A stretch of DNA of 64,000 nucleotides from 21-14-0-10-47-8 sp966211795 (GCA_966211795.1 CBIHNW010000013.1:62001-126000); one strand, 5' to 3'; numbered from the stretch's first letter, positions 44,904 to 54,310 are shown. The notes: generated from the sequence alone by a model not told the origin. Program-made: numbers and translations.

Positions 44904-45536
44904 ATGCGACTCTCAAAAGGATTTTGGTTGGCGGCAGCTTTATTGGTATCGACCTTGGCCCAGGCGGCGGACTATGAAGAGGTCAGCTACGATGATTTGG
45001 TCAATCAAATCAACAAGCGAAAAAACTCGGTGGTCCAAAACGCGAACGATCCTTTGGACAGCATCAAATTGCATGCGGGCGTGGGCCTTTTAACTTCGGC
45101 CAACAACATCAACACCGGCCAGGGCAGCGACACCGTCAAATACCAAAATGGTTTTCAACTGTCGCTTGGCATCGACCTCTTCTCTCCGGAATGGGCGGCG
45201 GAAACGGCGCTCAGAAATTTCGGCCAGGCCAAGTCCGGCTCAGAGACCCGCTCGCTGCGCGAATTTGATTTGAAACTGATGCATCGACACATGCTCTCTT
45301 CGAGCTCGGGCTTTCGCTTGGGCGCCGGCATCGGCACGCGCTACCTGAAAATCGATGACATCAACGTCAACATCGATGACACCACTCCGACCGCCCTGAT
45401 TTTCGGCGGGCTTGATATTTACGCCGCGAAAAATTTCAGTGTCGGCATCGAGAGCGGCTTTCGCACGTCGATGGTCAACCAAACATCCGATCGTGGATCC
45501 CTGGATCTGACCGTGAGACTGGACACTTACTTTTAG
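44904..45536 (+). CDS. Outer-membrane beta-barrel protein
   Basis: 210 residues from the ATG at 44904, 5 bases after AAAGGA; an ATG at 44898 lies too near the ribosome site. Signal peptide RLSKGFWLAAALLVSTLAQA-A. After a short polar helix the protein has alternating strands (IKLHAGVGLLTSA, FQLSLGIDLFS, FRLGAGIGTRYLKI) and ends LTVRLDTYF, with a C-terminal Phe typical of barrels. Next gene starts 2 bp after its stop. Confidence 0.72.
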   Translation: MRLSKGFWLAAALLVSTLAQAADYEEVSYDDLVNQINKRKNSVVQNANDPLDSIKLHAGVGLLTSANNINTGQGSDTVKYQNGFQLSLGIDLFSPEWAAETALRNFGQAKSGSETRSLREFDLKLMHRHMLSSSSGFRLGAGIGTRYLKIDDINVNIDDTTPTALIFGGLDIYAAKNFSVGIESGFRTSMVNQTSDRGSLDLTVRLDTYF

Positions 45537-45537
45537 T

Positions 45538-46194
45538 ATGTTTTGGGGATTTTTCGCGAGCCTCGTTGTCGTCTTCGCTTTCGGCCTTCACAATTGGCGC
45601 CGGGCCCGCCTCATTGAGGTGCAGGAGCTGAAACCCAATTGCTTGCTCACGCACTCGCCCTTGGTTTTTGTCACCGGCAAACGCAGCATTTTTTATTTCC
45701 TCGCCTACTGGAACCAAATTCCCCACTGGCTGGCCTCGCACGGTTACGAAGTTTTCAATTTCAATTTGCCCTGGATGAATGAGGCGCGCCGGCGCCGCGA
45801 GCTTCATCTGTTCTTGCAGCATCAATCAAAATCGAAAACGAAGCTGCATCTTTTCATCGACGAGAGCAGCTTGCGCGAATTGATCGCACTTTTGAAAGAA
45901 CAAGATTACGAATGTCTTGCTTCGGTCACGATGGTCGGCGAAAGTGGCAAGACTCCGCCATTTCGGTTGGCGCTTCCGATCACTGAACTGGAACTGCCTG
46001 CGCCTAGCAACCGGCGCACCCCGATTTTTTGGCGAATGCATTCTTCTTGGACCTTTCAACCGTCCCGAAGATCTCTGCATCATTTGGGATGGCAGTTGGA
46101 CCGAAATCAGGGGGATCGTTTGCTCGAGCGTGCCCAGTTTCTGGCGGAAAGAGACTTGCTTCAACGCTCTGCCTCCCCTAATCTTGAGGCATGA
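45538..46194 (+). CDS. Hypothetical protein with N-terminal membrane span
   Basis: 218 residues. One N-terminal hydrophobic segment (MFWGFFASLVVVFAFGL) precedes a soluble part with PLVFVTGKRSIFYFLAYWNQIPHWLASHGYEVF, resembling the first strands of an alpha/beta hydrolase, but no nucleophile elbow follows. The start is 1 bp after the barrel gene's stop and the end overlaps the Yip1 gene by 4 bp, so the three genes form an operon. Function unknown. Confidence 0.6.
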   Translation: MFWGFFASLVVVFAFGLHNWRRARLIEVQELKPNCLLTHSPLVFVTGKRSIFYFLAYWNQIPHWLASHGYEVFNFNLPWMNEARRRRELHLFLQHQSKSKTKLHLFIDESSLRELIALLKEQDYECLASVTMVGESGKTPPFRLALPITELELPAPSNRRTPIFWRMHSSWTFQPSRRSLHHLGWQLDRNQGDRLLERAQFLAERDLLQRSASPNLEA

Positions 46195-46793
46195 GCCGCA
46201 AAGAAAAAATCCTCCGCGAAGCCCTTGAAATGAAACAATATCTGGTCCGATTCCTGCGCCACCCAATGGTGGAGATTAAGCAGATTCCGGATTGGTCCTG
46301 GGAGCGTGTGATCAGCCTGCAGGTGATCGTGGCGGCAACGACCGGCACCTTGACCGGGCTGGTGGAAAAAAAGACGACCCTGTCGATCGTGGCCGGAATT
46401 TTTCTCTCGCCGATTCTGACGATGCTCACCATGGGGATCGCGACCCTTTTCTTTTATTACTGCTTTCAGATTTTTGCGCATCAAACGGTTTCATTGCGAC
46501 GACTGTTCACCTTGGTTGTCTTTGCCGCGATTCCGATGTTCATTTTCCAGATTGTTTCAGGATACGTTTCGTTGATTTCGATGGTGGGGCTCGCCTTTGC
46601 GGCTTACCTTCTGTGGATTGGCTTTCAGGCCAATTTTCAAATTGCGAAGAAATTAGCCCTGCAGATGATCGTCATCTTGTACGCCATCTTTTTCTTGATC
46701 TGGGGCTACAACGTGGTCACCACGAGCGCTCGTTGGGAAAAAAATTGGGGCTCCGAAAAAATCGAAGCCCCCGAAGTTGAACTGGGACAGTAA
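46191..46793 (+). CDS. Yip1-domain membrane protein
   Basis: 200 residues with five likely membrane spans (about 53-72, 75-95, 98-120, 128-150 and 162-180). The arrangement, with TMGIATLFFYYCFQIFAHQTVSLRRLFTLVVFAAIPMF in the middle, fits bacterial YIP1/DUF-type proteins. Function in bacteria is unclear. It overlaps the preceding gene by 4 bp and converges on the Cys-rich gene. Confidence 0.68.
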   Translation: MSRKEKILREALEMKQYLVRFLRHPMVEIKQIPDWSWERVISLQVIVAATTGTLTGLVEKKTTLSIVAGIFLSPILTMLTMGIATLFFYYCFQIFAHQTVSLRRLFTLVVFAAIPMFIFQIVSGYVSLISMVGLAFAAYLLWIGFQANFQIAKKLALQMIVILYAIFFLIWGYNVVTTSARWEKNWGSEKIEAPEVELGQ

Positions 46794-46836
46794 CGGGCGG
46801 ACGGTTCGTCTCACCCGTGACCTTCACGACAAAGTC

Positions 46837-47823
46837 TTAGTCTTGCGGACCTGGTCGGAAAAACTTCTTCACGAATGAATACGTGTCATCAGCCGAACTG
46901 CCCTTGCGGGTGACTTTCATTTTCAAAGTGTAATCCTGATCCAAAGTCAGCTTGTCCGCCAAAGTGATCTTTTGATCTTCTTTGCCGTTGGATTTGATTT
47001 TCTGCTGAATCACTTTCTCACCCGCTTCGTTCAACACGATCATCGAGTATTCGGTGCTGTAGTCTTCACTTTGTCCGACGTCTTGGAACACCACGACCGC
47101 CGTCAGGTCTTCGTAAATTTTCAAACGAAGTCCGGTGACCGTCTTCTCGCCAATCTCCTCTGGAATATCAGGAGTTGATGGATCTGTTGGCGGAACGTAC
47201 GGAGGATCGACTGGATCCGTCGGTGGATAGTAAGGCGGATCAACTGGTGGTGTGTATGGCGGGTCCACAGGCGGATGATACGGCGGCGGAGTTGGCGGCT
47301 GTGGCGGCGGGTTATAAGGTGGAGGCTGCGGCGGAGGATTGTAAGGCGGCGGCGACGGAGGTGTTGGATCGTTCACCCAGCACTGTTTGGAAACCGTGTG
47401 ATAACCGCAATCTTGTCTTGGCACTTGCTGACATTTGTATTCGTCATGGCACTCACGCTCGGGCTGTCCCGGATCGCAACGTTGTTCCGAGTGACAATCT
47501 TGTCCGCCCGGGCTGCCAGGTCGACAAACGTGTTCAGTGTGACACTCGCGACTGCCATCCGGATTGATGTGGCAAGTGTTCTGGTCCCGACACTCTTCTG
47601 GTGTCGAAGGTCGCGTGTTGCAGACCTGCTCCGAATGACAGCTGGGTGGTCCCGTCACCACGGAACACTGACGTTCGGTGTTGCATTGTTGTTCGTAGCG
47701 AGTTTCACAACTGTACTCTTGCGAATTGCAAGTTTCGTAGTGAGCCTTCGCGCTCTCAGCGACAATGACGCAAGCGGCTAGCGAGAGCCCCGCGAGCATT
47801 GTCTTAAAAAAAGATGGTTTCAT
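46837..47823 (-). CDS. Secreted Cys-rich and Pro/Tyr-rich protein, unknown family
   Basis: 328 residues with a strong AGGAGG ribosome site. The signal segment (MKPSFFKTMLAGLSLAAC...AKA) could be cut after AKA or at a lipobox LAAC. Residues about 32-148 contain 16 Cys, mostly as C-x5-C pairs of the type CHSEQ-x-C, CHTEHVC and CHDEYKC. A Pro/Tyr linker (PPPYNPPPQ units, about 152-225) follows, then a C-terminal domain of about 100 residues with strands, perhaps Ig-like. CxxCH is absent, so these are not hemes; disulfides or metal binding are likely. Convergent with the Yip1 gene, divergent from 47986. Confidence 0.65.
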   Translation of the reverse strand: MKPSFFKTMLAGLSLAACVIVAESAKAHYETCNSQEYSCETRYEQQCNTERQCSVVTGPPSCHSEQVCNTRPSTPEECRDQNTCHINPDGSRECHTEHVCRPGSPGGQDCHSEQRCDPGQPERECHDEYKCQQVPRQDCGYHTVSKQCWVNDPTPPSPPPYNPPPQPPPYNPPPQPPTPPPYHPPVDPPYTPPVDPPYYPPTDPVDPPYVPPTDPSTPDIPEEIGEKTVTGLRLKIYEDLTAVVVFQDVGQSEDYSTEYSMIVLNEAGEKVIQQKIKSNGKEDQKITLADKLTLDQDYTLKMKVTRKGSSADDTYSFVKKFFRPGPQD

Positions 47824-47985
47824 ATTGTCCTCCTAAAATGACGAAAGAGTCCCATGAGCAAGCTTGAGACCAGGCAAGAATTCCGATTTTTGGTGGCACT
47901 TTGGCTTTTTTTTCGGTTCCAAACCTAGGCCCAGCGAAAAAAACAAGCTTCGGCGATAGACTGAAAGCTGGCCAAAGGAGTTTTT

Positions 47986-49686
47986 ATGATCCGCCTGTTT
48001 CTGATCGCCTTGACCCTGAGTCTGTCCTTGCAAGCATCCGCCACCTGGTTGCAGAAACGGATCTTGATTCCGACCCAGCAATATCATTGGCTCACGACCG
48101 CGCAGAAAAAAGCATATCTCAGCCAGGTGCGCGAAGGATTTCAGAAATTGGAAGAAGCCAGACTGAAAGCCACTCCGGTTGCAAGTTTCAGTCTTTGGCT
48201 GTCATCGGCCTTCGCCGAGGGCGAGCGCTGTTTGATTGGTGGCGTCGACCAACCGGTCATTGGCGGCAAGTGTTCTTCGCGCGGCAACGAATGTGAAGGA
48301 CAGCCTGATAGCTTTCAATGCGGACCCGTGTTTGGCGGCGTTTGCATTTCGCGCACGCCGGTGGGCTACATCTCGAGCCGCTGCCGAACGGAAGCCGCAA
48401 AGTCCGCGGCGATCGACGAAAGCAAGTTTGAAACTTACTCGCAAGACGCCGAAGCCCTTTTTGCCAAACATTGCTCGAATGATAAAACGGATTCCGTCCC
48501 CTGCTCTCAATTCAAACGTCAGATGGAATCAACCCGCAGCAAATTCACCAAACTGTCAGATGCGAACGCCGAAAAATCTCAGCCCAAAACAATCCCGACG
48601 GAAAAAGCGGATGCCGCCAAACCCGCCGCTGCATCTCCAGCAAAAACCCCCACTCCCGCCTCACCTGCGCCAACTGCAGCATCAGCGCCCTCAGCACCGG
48701 CTGCGACCACTAGCGCACTGCCAGGTCCGTGCTTGGATGTAAATCCCGGTGGCGGTGGCTGCGTGGAAGGATCAATCACGGTTGGCAAAAACGAAAACTA
48801 TCAGACCTGCAAAGACAAAAAACTGCCGGACGTGCTGTGTGGCGAGTTTGAAATCCTGAACTGTCACTCAAATCATTACGAAAAAGGAATCCGCGCCAAA
48901 GATATGGCGGCCTTCGTGAAGCCGCATCAGCGCCAGGCCGACGAAGCCTTTAAAAAATATGGCATTGCCTTCCCTGAAGCCGAGCTCGAAAAGATGAGCC
49001 GTTCGGAAGACTCTTTCTACCCCCAAGGAAATGCCGATTTCCGGGCCAATATGGATGGCTTTGCGGAGCTCTACAACCGGGACAAAAATCTTTGCCCGAT
49101 GATCGCGTCGTTCAAAGACCGTCGCGGAGAGAACTCTCGCTGCAATTTGCAAAATCAGCGCTTCCCACCACAGAACATTTCGCTGAAAGATCTCGCCGAT
49201 ATGGGACAGAAAAATTTTGAAGAGATGGGAAAATACCTGCAAAGCTGCGAGCAGAAAAAAGAATTCACCGCCGGCGCCTTGATGATGGAGCAAGCCTGCG
49301 ACGGAGAAAAATGCCAAGGAGCGATCCTGAGTGGCTTTCCTCTAAACTTTCAGGCCAATGCCAATGGCGGTGGAGTCCTAGAGTTCATTGATGCCAATGG
49401 GGACAAGCATGCCCTGCAAATTTTCGGAGGACCCAACGGAGTCTTGAAGACCCGAAGTCCCAAGGGCGAAATGATTCAATTAAAAAGCCTGCAAAAAGTG
49501 GCCGCTTGTCGAGTGATGTTGACCTCGCCCGTTTCGAATGAAAACAAAAATCAATCCGAGTGCGATGCCTTGATGCAGTTTCGCGCCAAGGTCATGGTGG
49601 CTGATGGCGCCAACAAATCAAAAACAGTTTCCGCACCGAAAACAGAAATACCTGCAGGAAATAAAAGCGCCGAAAGCGCGAAATAA
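47986..49686 (+). CDS. Large secreted protein, unknown family
   Basis: 566 residues after a clear AAAGGAG site. Signal peptide MIRLFLIALTLSLSLQASA-T. The N-terminal part has Cys clusters (CLIGGVDQPVIGGKCSSRGNECEG, about 83-106). An Ala/Pro/Thr linker (about 205-245) leads to a second Cys-containing part beginning CLDVNPGGGGCVEGS and running to NLQNQRFPPQNISL. The tail is polar. I do not recognise a catalytic domain. It is divergent from the Cys-rich gene at 46837 and may share its control region. Confidence 0.62.
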   Translation: MIRLFLIALTLSLSLQASATWLQKRILIPTQQYHWLTTAQKKAYLSQVREGFQKLEEARLKATPVASFSLWLSSAFAEGERCLIGGVDQPVIGGKCSSRGNECEGQPDSFQCGPVFGGVCISRTPVGYISSRCRTEAAKSAAIDESKFETYSQDAEALFAKHCSNDKTDSVPCSQFKRQMESTRSKFTKLSDANAEKSQPKTIPTEKADAAKPAAASPAKTPTPASPAPTAASAPSAPAATTSALPGPCLDVNPGGGGCVEGSITVGKNENYQTCKDKKLPDVLCGEFEILNCHSNHYEKGIRAKDMAAFVKPHQRQADEAFKKYGIAFPEAELEKMSRSEDSFYPQGNADFRANMDGFAELYNRDKNLCPMIASFKDRRGENSRCNLQNQRFPPQNISLKDLADMGQKNFEEMGKYLQSCEQKKEFTAGALMMEQACDGEKCQGAILSGFPLNFQANANGGGVLEFIDANGDKHALQIFGGPNGVLKTRSPKGEMIQLKSLQKVAACRVMLTSPVSNENKNQSECDALMQFRAKVMVADGANKSKTVSAPKTEIPAGNKSAESAK

Positions 49687-49687
49687 A

Positions 49688-49708
49688 CCGGCAGCAGAAC
49701 GCTGCCGG
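49688..49708. terminator. Bidirectional hairpin between convergent genes
   Basis: CCGGCAGC (49688-49695) with GCTGCCGG (49701-49708), loop AGAAC. On the minus strand GTTTATTT follows, on the plus strand no T-run, so it fits best as the terminator of the lipoprotein gene at 49729. Confidence 0.55.
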
Positions 49709-49728
49709 CATTCAAAAGCAAACAAAGA

Positions 49729-49950
49729 TTACTTCGTTGCGCCTTCAGCAGGTACAGCTGGAGCTGCATCGCCGCTCACTGCAGTTGCAGTCGTGCCTGC
49801 ATCTGTTGGAGCTGTGCCTGGAGCCGCTGCTGCGCCAGCATCAACTGCTGGTGTCGGAGCTGGAGTTGGAGTTGTTTCTTTTTTTGTGCAAGCAGAAGCT
49901 GCCAATACCAAGAAAGCAACAGTCGTCGCGATTTTCATGTGTCGATTCAT
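49729..49950 (-). CDS. Small Ala/Pro/Thr-rich lipoprotein
   Basis: 73 residues with AGGAGGT 6 bases before the ATG at 49950. The signal KIATTVAFLVLAASAC ends in a lipobox (ASAC), and the mature part is almost entirely Ala, Pro, Thr and Gly (TPTPAPTPAVDAGAAAAPG...), a flexible extension on a lipid anchor. The low complexity precludes any family call. The strong ribosome site and terminator suggest high expression. Confidence 0.68.
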   Translation of the reverse strand: MNRHMKIATTVAFLVLAASACTKKETTPTPAPTPAVDAGAAAAPGTAPTDAGTTATAVSGDAAPAVPAEGATK

Positions 49951-50065
49951 TTGAGACCTCCTAGTGGTTCATAAAATGGTTTCACCCATCAATTTTCGAA
50001 TATAAATCAAATCTGAACGCAAAAAACAACGATGCAATGTGTTCTGTTGAATGAAAAGTTAATTT

Positions 50066-50518
50066 TTAGCGTCCCGTCGAACCAAAGCCGCCGACCCCGC
50101 GGGCCGTATCGGACAATTCTTCGACCATTTCAAACTGTGCTTGCACCACGGGTGCCAGTACAAATTGGGCAATTCGCTCTTGATCCTTGATCTCGAAAGC
50201 TTCAAGACCATGATTGACCAGGATCACCTTCACTTCGCCCCGGTAATCGGCATCGATGGTGCCGGGTGTGTTGACGATCGAAATGCCATGTTTTGCAGCA
50301 AGTCCGCTACGGGGACGAGATTGAATTTCGTAGCCCGGTGGAATTTCAAAAGACAATCCGGTCGCGATCATGGCGCGCTCGCCAGGTTCCAACAAAAGCG
50401 GGCGATCCAACTGAGCGCGCACATCAAAGCCACTGGCCAAAGAGCTCTGGTAGGCTGGCAACTCACCTTTGAAATGAGATAGTTTTTTAATCTTCAGTTT
50501 TACTTTCGGCATTTCCAT
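50066..50518 (-). CDS. dut: Deoxyuridine 5'-triphosphate nucleotidohydrolase
   Basis: 150 residues. All five dUTPase motifs are present: ASGFDVRA, PRSGLAAKHGI, NTPGTIDADYRGE, ERIAQFVLAP and the C-terminal RGVGGFGSTGR. It turns dUTP into dUMP and pyrophosphate. The ATG at 50518 has AAGGG 9 bases upstream; an ATG at 50512 and a TTG at 50524 are alternatives. It follows the M16 peptidase gene after 12 bp. Confidence 0.96.
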   Translation of the reverse strand: MEMPKVKLKIKKLSHFKGELPAYQSSLASGFDVRAQLDRPLLLEPGERAMIATGLSFEIPPGYEIQSRPRSGLAAKHGISIVNTPGTIDADYRGEVKVILVNHGLEAFEIKDQERIAQFVLAPVVQAQFEMVEELSDTARGVGGFGSTGR

Positions 50519-50530
50519 TAGCAATATCCC

Positions 50531-51796
50531 TTAAATTTTCTGATTCAAAAACCAGTCTTTCAATTCCGCGGCCCCGCCGCCCATCAAGATGGCACCGAGA
50601 TTGTCGAAATCAAAAGTCTTTCGAATGTACTGGTTCACCGACTTTACAGTGACGGCGTTAATTTCTTCAATGATTTCATCGACCGGCTTGTATTTCTTGA
50701 ACACCATTTCATTGACCCCGATACTTTGCATGCGATTGTCGATATCGTCCGCACCCAAAAGCAAAGATCCCACGACCTGGGTTTTGAAAAGATCCAGTTC
50801 ACCTTGGGTGATGCCGTTTCGTTTCACGCGGCGAAGCTCAGAGGAAACCGTTCTCACCACGGCTTTCATGTTGTCCTTTTCGCAGCCGGCATAAATATTG
50901 ATGATGCCAAAATCTTCGAAGGTATTCAGGCTCGAATACACCGAATACACCAGGCCCCGTTTTTCACGAACGCTTTGGTACAATTTCGACGTCATTCCGC
51001 CACCCAAAAGTGCATTGACGATAAAGGCTTCAAACCGATCCCGATCCTTGAAGCTCGAGCACGGCATGCCCAGCAACAGGTGCAGCTGTTCCGTCTGCTT
51101 ATCAATGACATGGCGGAAAGCGCGATGCTTTGGTTTTTTTCTTGGAAATTTCAAACGACGCTTGGACTTTGATCCCAACATCTCTTCGACGGCTTCAACC
51201 AGCTCGCTGTGATCGACGTTGCCGGCGGCGGCGACGATCAAATTGTTTCCCGAGTATCGCTCTTTGTAATACTGCTGAATCTGTTTTTGGGTCATATTCT
51301 CGACGGATTGAACCGTCCCCAGAATCGGCCGGCCCAAAGGATGCTTCGGCAGGCAGCGCGCCAGGTACTCGTCGTAGATCAGCTCTTCCAGATTGTCATC
51401 GCCCATCCCGATCTCTTGCAAGATCACGGATTTCTCGAGCTGAAAATCCGGACGATTGAGCTCCATGTTGTTGGTCAGATCCGCCAACACATCCAAAGCT
51501 TTTTTCCAATGATCCTTCAAGACCAAGGCGTGATAGCAAGTGCATTCACGCGTGGTGAAGGCATTGAGCTCACCACCCAGGGCTTCTAAAGATTTCGAAA
51601 TTTGGTAGGAAGATCGGGACTTGGTTCCTTTGAACACCAAGTGCTCGAGGAAATGCGAAATCCCTTCGTCGCCAGGACCTTCATCACGGGTTCCGGTTGC
51701 AACCCAGATCCCGATCGAAGCGGCACGAGATTCCGAGTGCATTTCACTGACCACCCGAATCCCGTTTTTCAAAACAGTTTTTTTAAATCGAACCAC
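50531..51796 (-). CDS. M16-family zinc peptidase
   Basis: 421 residues starting at a GTG. The inverted zinc motif HFLEHLVFKG gives HxxEH (about 46-50) with the later Glu in the CYHALVLKDHWKKALDVLADL...E region, and the C-terminal half carries the R/Y pair motif (YQSVREKRGLVYSVYSSL) needed for substrate binding. A single-chain M16B (mitochondrial processing peptidase-like) enzyme, probably cytoplasmic. It lies between pnp and dut, an arrangement seen in several bacteria (pnp followed by an M16 gene). Confidence 0.92.
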   Translation of the reverse strand: MVRFKKTVLKNGIRVVSEMHSESRAASIGIWVATGTRDEGPGDEGISHFLEHLVFKGTKSRSSYQISKSLEALGGELNAFTTRECTCYHALVLKDHWKKALDVLADLTNNMELNRPDFQLEKSVILQEIGMGDDNLEELIYDEYLARCLPKHPLGRPILGTVQSVENMTQKQIQQYYKERYSGNNLIVAAAGNVDHSELVEAVEEMLGSKSKRRLKFPRKKPKHRAFRHVIDKQTEQLHLLLGMPCSSFKDRDRFEAFIVNALLGGGMTSKLYQSVREKRGLVYSVYSSLNTFEDFGIINIYAGCEKDNMKAVVRTVSSELRRVKRNGITQGELDLFKTQVVGSLLLGADDIDNRMQSIGVNEMVFKKYKPVDEIIEEINAVTVKSVNQYIRKTFDFDNLGAILMGGGAAELKDWFLNQKI

Positions 51797-51832
51797 CGTG
51801 TTCGCTCTCTCTTTTTATATATTACAGAGTAA

Positions 51833-51943
51833 AAAATAAGTGCGCGACAGAATGGCTCAGCCGAGGCGCAAGGAGGACGGCGTCCGAATGGACGTCGACG
51901 ACGCGGCAACGAAGGATCAGCCATTCTGCCGCGTGCTTATTTT
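51833..51943 (-). terminator. Long branched inverted repeat after pnp
   Basis: The outer stem joins 51833-51857 (AAAATAAGTGCGCGACAGAA...) with 51919-51943 (...CAGAATGGCT complement), 25 bp with three mismatches of which most are G-U compatible in RNA. On the minus strand the transcript ends ...CACTTATTTTTT, a proper T-run. The 61-nt interior is GC-rich and can form at least one further stem (GACGGCGTCC with GGACGTCG, about 51876-51897). It overlaps the pnp stop codon. Confidence 0.7.
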
Positions 51944-54047
51944 AGTGTTGGGGGCGGTCCATCAGTGCTTTTCTTGAAAGCTTGATGCGTCCAGCACGGT
52001 CCACGTCCAGAACCTTCACTTCGATTTCTTCGCCTTCTTTCAAGACATCACTGACTTGGCGGATGCGATCGTGCGCGATTTCTGAAATGTGCAAGAGACC
52101 CTGTGTGTTCGGCAAGATTTCAACGAAGGCACCGAAATCCGCGATCTTCACGACTTTGCCTTTGTAGGTCTTACCCACTTCGGCTTCCGCGCAAATATCG
52201 TTGATCATGGCGATCGCTTTCTTGGTCGCCAGCGGATCAGATGAAGCGATATGGATGCGTCCATCGTCTTCGATCTCGATCTTCACGCCCGTCTGTTCAG
52301 TGATCGAACGGATGACCTTACCGCCCGGCCCGATGACTTCACGGATCTTATCTGGATGAACCTTGATGGTCTCGATTCGCGGCGCGAATTCAGAGATCTG
52401 ACCACGAGGCGTCTTCATCACTTTTTCCATCTCATTCAAGATGTGCAAGCGTCCATCACGAGCTTGGCTCAAAGCCTGCTCCATGACGGCGAAGCTCACA
52501 GAGTCGATTTTGATATCCATTTGAACCGCAGTGATTCCGGTTGCCGTTCCTGCAACCTTGAAATCCATATCGCCCAAGTGATCTTCATCACCCAAGATGT
52601 CCGTCAAGACAGCGACGCGGTCGCCTTCTTTGATCAAGCCCATGGCGATACCCGCAACGTTGCCTTTGATCGGCACGCCGGCATCCAACATCGCCAAGAT
52701 TCCAGAGCAAACCGTTCCCATTGAAGAAGAACCGTTACTTTCCAAAACGTCCGCTACGATACGCAAAGTGTAAGGGAACTTTTCGAAATCAGGGATGATC
52801 GCCTTCAAAGCGCGCTCGGCCAAGTTTCCGTGACCGATTTCACGACGGCCTTGACCGCCAAAGCGGCCGACTTCACCGACCGAGAACGGAGGGAAGTTGT
52901 AATGAAGCATGAATTTACGGATCTGGGTGCCGAGCAATGAATCGATCATTTGCTCGTCATCGCCCGTTCCCAAAGTCGCGGTTCCCAAAACCTGGGTCTC
53001 ACCACGAGTGAACAAGCCCGAACCGTGCGCGCGCGGGAGCAAACCCACTTCGCAAGCGATCGGACGAACGGTCTTGGTGTCACGTCCATCCAGACGAGCG
53101 CCTTTCGACAAGATCATCTCACGAGACACTTGGTACTTGAGATCTTCAACGATGTTCGCGAGGTCTTTTTCGCGAGCTTCTTTTTCAGATTTCTCCGTGA
53201 TGCCAGCGATCAACGAAGCCTTCGCTTCGTCCTTAGCGGCCGCGTAGGCTGCATAACGCTCCATCTTTTCACGGATGGTCATCGCTTTTTCGATTTTGGA
53301 TCGCAAAATGGAATCCGCTTTCGCGCGGAAATCTGGATCAATCGTCGGCGCGGTCCAAGCGCGTTTTGGCTTGGAACCAACTTTTTCACGCAGTTCATCT
53401 TGCGCGTTCAAAAGTGGCATCAAAGATTGGTGACCGAATTTCAAAGCGGCCAACATGTCCGATTCAGAAACGAATTTGCACTCGCCTTCGACCATCAACA
53501 GGCCGTTGCGGGTTCCCGCCACGATGATGTCGAAATCCGATTTTTCCATCTGTTGCGGAGTTGGGTTGGCGATCAATTGACCATCGACGCGTCCGATTTG
53601 AACCGCCGCGGTTGGACCGTTGAATGGAATGTCGCTGATATGCAAAGCGGCTGAAGCACCAAGGCTTGCCAACATATCAACCGGGAATGCTCCGTCCGCG
53701 CTCAAGATGGTCGCCACAACCTGAGTTTCGAAACGGTAGCCTTCGGGAAAGCTAGGACGGATTGGACGGTCGATCAAACGAGCGGCCAAAGTCGCATCGG
53801 TCGTCGGCTTGCCTTCCCGTTTGAAATAACCACCGGGAATTTTTCCGGTTGCGTAGAATTTTTCGATGTACTCGACAGTCAGAGGAAAGAAATCCGCATT
53901 GGATTTGGTTGTCGAGGAAACCGCGGTCACCAACACCATGTTGTTGCCGCAAGAAACGAGAACGGAACCGTCGGCTTGTTTTGCCATTCGTCCTGTTTCG
54001 ATTGTGATTTGTCTGTCGCCCACGAGCGTGGTCACAGTTGTTTTCAT
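51942..54047 (-). CDS. pnp: Polyribonucleotide nucleotidyltransferase
   Basis: 701 residues. Two RNase PH domains (GGYFKREGKPT; LTRGETQVL-type FTRGETQVLGTATLG with DILGDEDHLGDMDFKVAG), a KH domain (RIETIKVHPDKIREVIGPGGKVIRSI) and a C-terminal S1 domain (GKVVKIADFGAFVEILPNTQGLLHISEIAHDRI) are in the usual order. It degrades RNA from the 3' end with phosphate. AAAGGAG precedes the ATG. It follows rpsO as in most bacteria. Confidence 0.97.
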   Translation of the reverse strand: MKTTVTTLVGDRQITIETGRMAKQADGSVLVSCGNNMVLVTAVSSTTKSNADFFPLTVEYIEKFYATGKIPGGYFKREGKPTTDATLAARLIDRPIRPSFPEGYRFETQVVATILSADGAFPVDMLASLGASAALHISDIPFNGPTAAVQIGRVDGQLIANPTPQQMEKSDFDIIVAGTRNGLLMVEGECKFVSESDMLAALKFGHQSLMPLLNAQDELREKVGSKPKRAWTAPTIDPDFRAKADSILRSKIEKAMTIREKMERYAAYAAAKDEAKASLIAGITEKSEKEAREKDLANIVEDLKYQVSREMILSKGARLDGRDTKTVRPIACEVGLLPRAHGSGLFTRGETQVLGTATLGTGDDEQMIDSLLGTQIRKFMLHYNFPPFSVGEVGRFGGQGRREIGHGNLAERALKAIIPDFEKFPYTLRIVADVLESNGSSSMGTVCSGILAMLDAGVPIKGNVAGIAMGLIKEGDRVAVLTDILGDEDHLGDMDFKVAGTATGITAVQMDIKIDSVSFAVMEQALSQARDGRLHILNEMEKVMKTPRGQISEFAPRIETIKVHPDKIREVIGPGGKVIRSITEQTGVKIEIEDDGRIHIASSDPLATKKAIAMINDICAEAEVGKTYKGKVVKIADFGAFVEILPNTQGLLHISEIAHDRIRQVSDVLKEGEEIEVKVLDVDRAGRIKLSRKALMDRPQH

Positions 54048-54310
54048 GGTTCTCCTTTGTCGTCACCGATCTTATATCGTCGGTATTGGGCTGGTGGTTC
54101 TTCTGGTTCCATCAGCAGTTTTATTTTTCCCAATGTCCAGGAGACTGCTATTTCGCTGTCATCAATGGTGTTTGAGAGCCTTAGTTGAATCTTGCATCAC
54201 ACAGGTCGTGTCCGCAAGCTTGTGTTCGAACTTTGATGGATCAGGTATTTCCGCGTTGCTTCGTTCTCGGGGTCTTGAAGGATCCGACAAAGTCTGGATC
54301 CAAAAAGACA
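54048..54310 (-). promoter_or_regulatory. rpsO-pnp intergenic leader
   Basis: 263 bp between the rpsO terminator and pnp. It may hold a separate pnp promoter and the leader hairpins that PNPase and RNase III use for autocontrol in other bacteria. A short GGATCC ... GGATCC stem (54281-54302) is visible; nothing more certain. Confidence 0.35.

Noticed and set aside
47400..47730. CH-containing repeats of the Cys-rich protein as heme sites
   Set aside because: The His follows Cys directly, but the second Cys two residues before is missing; no CxxCH.
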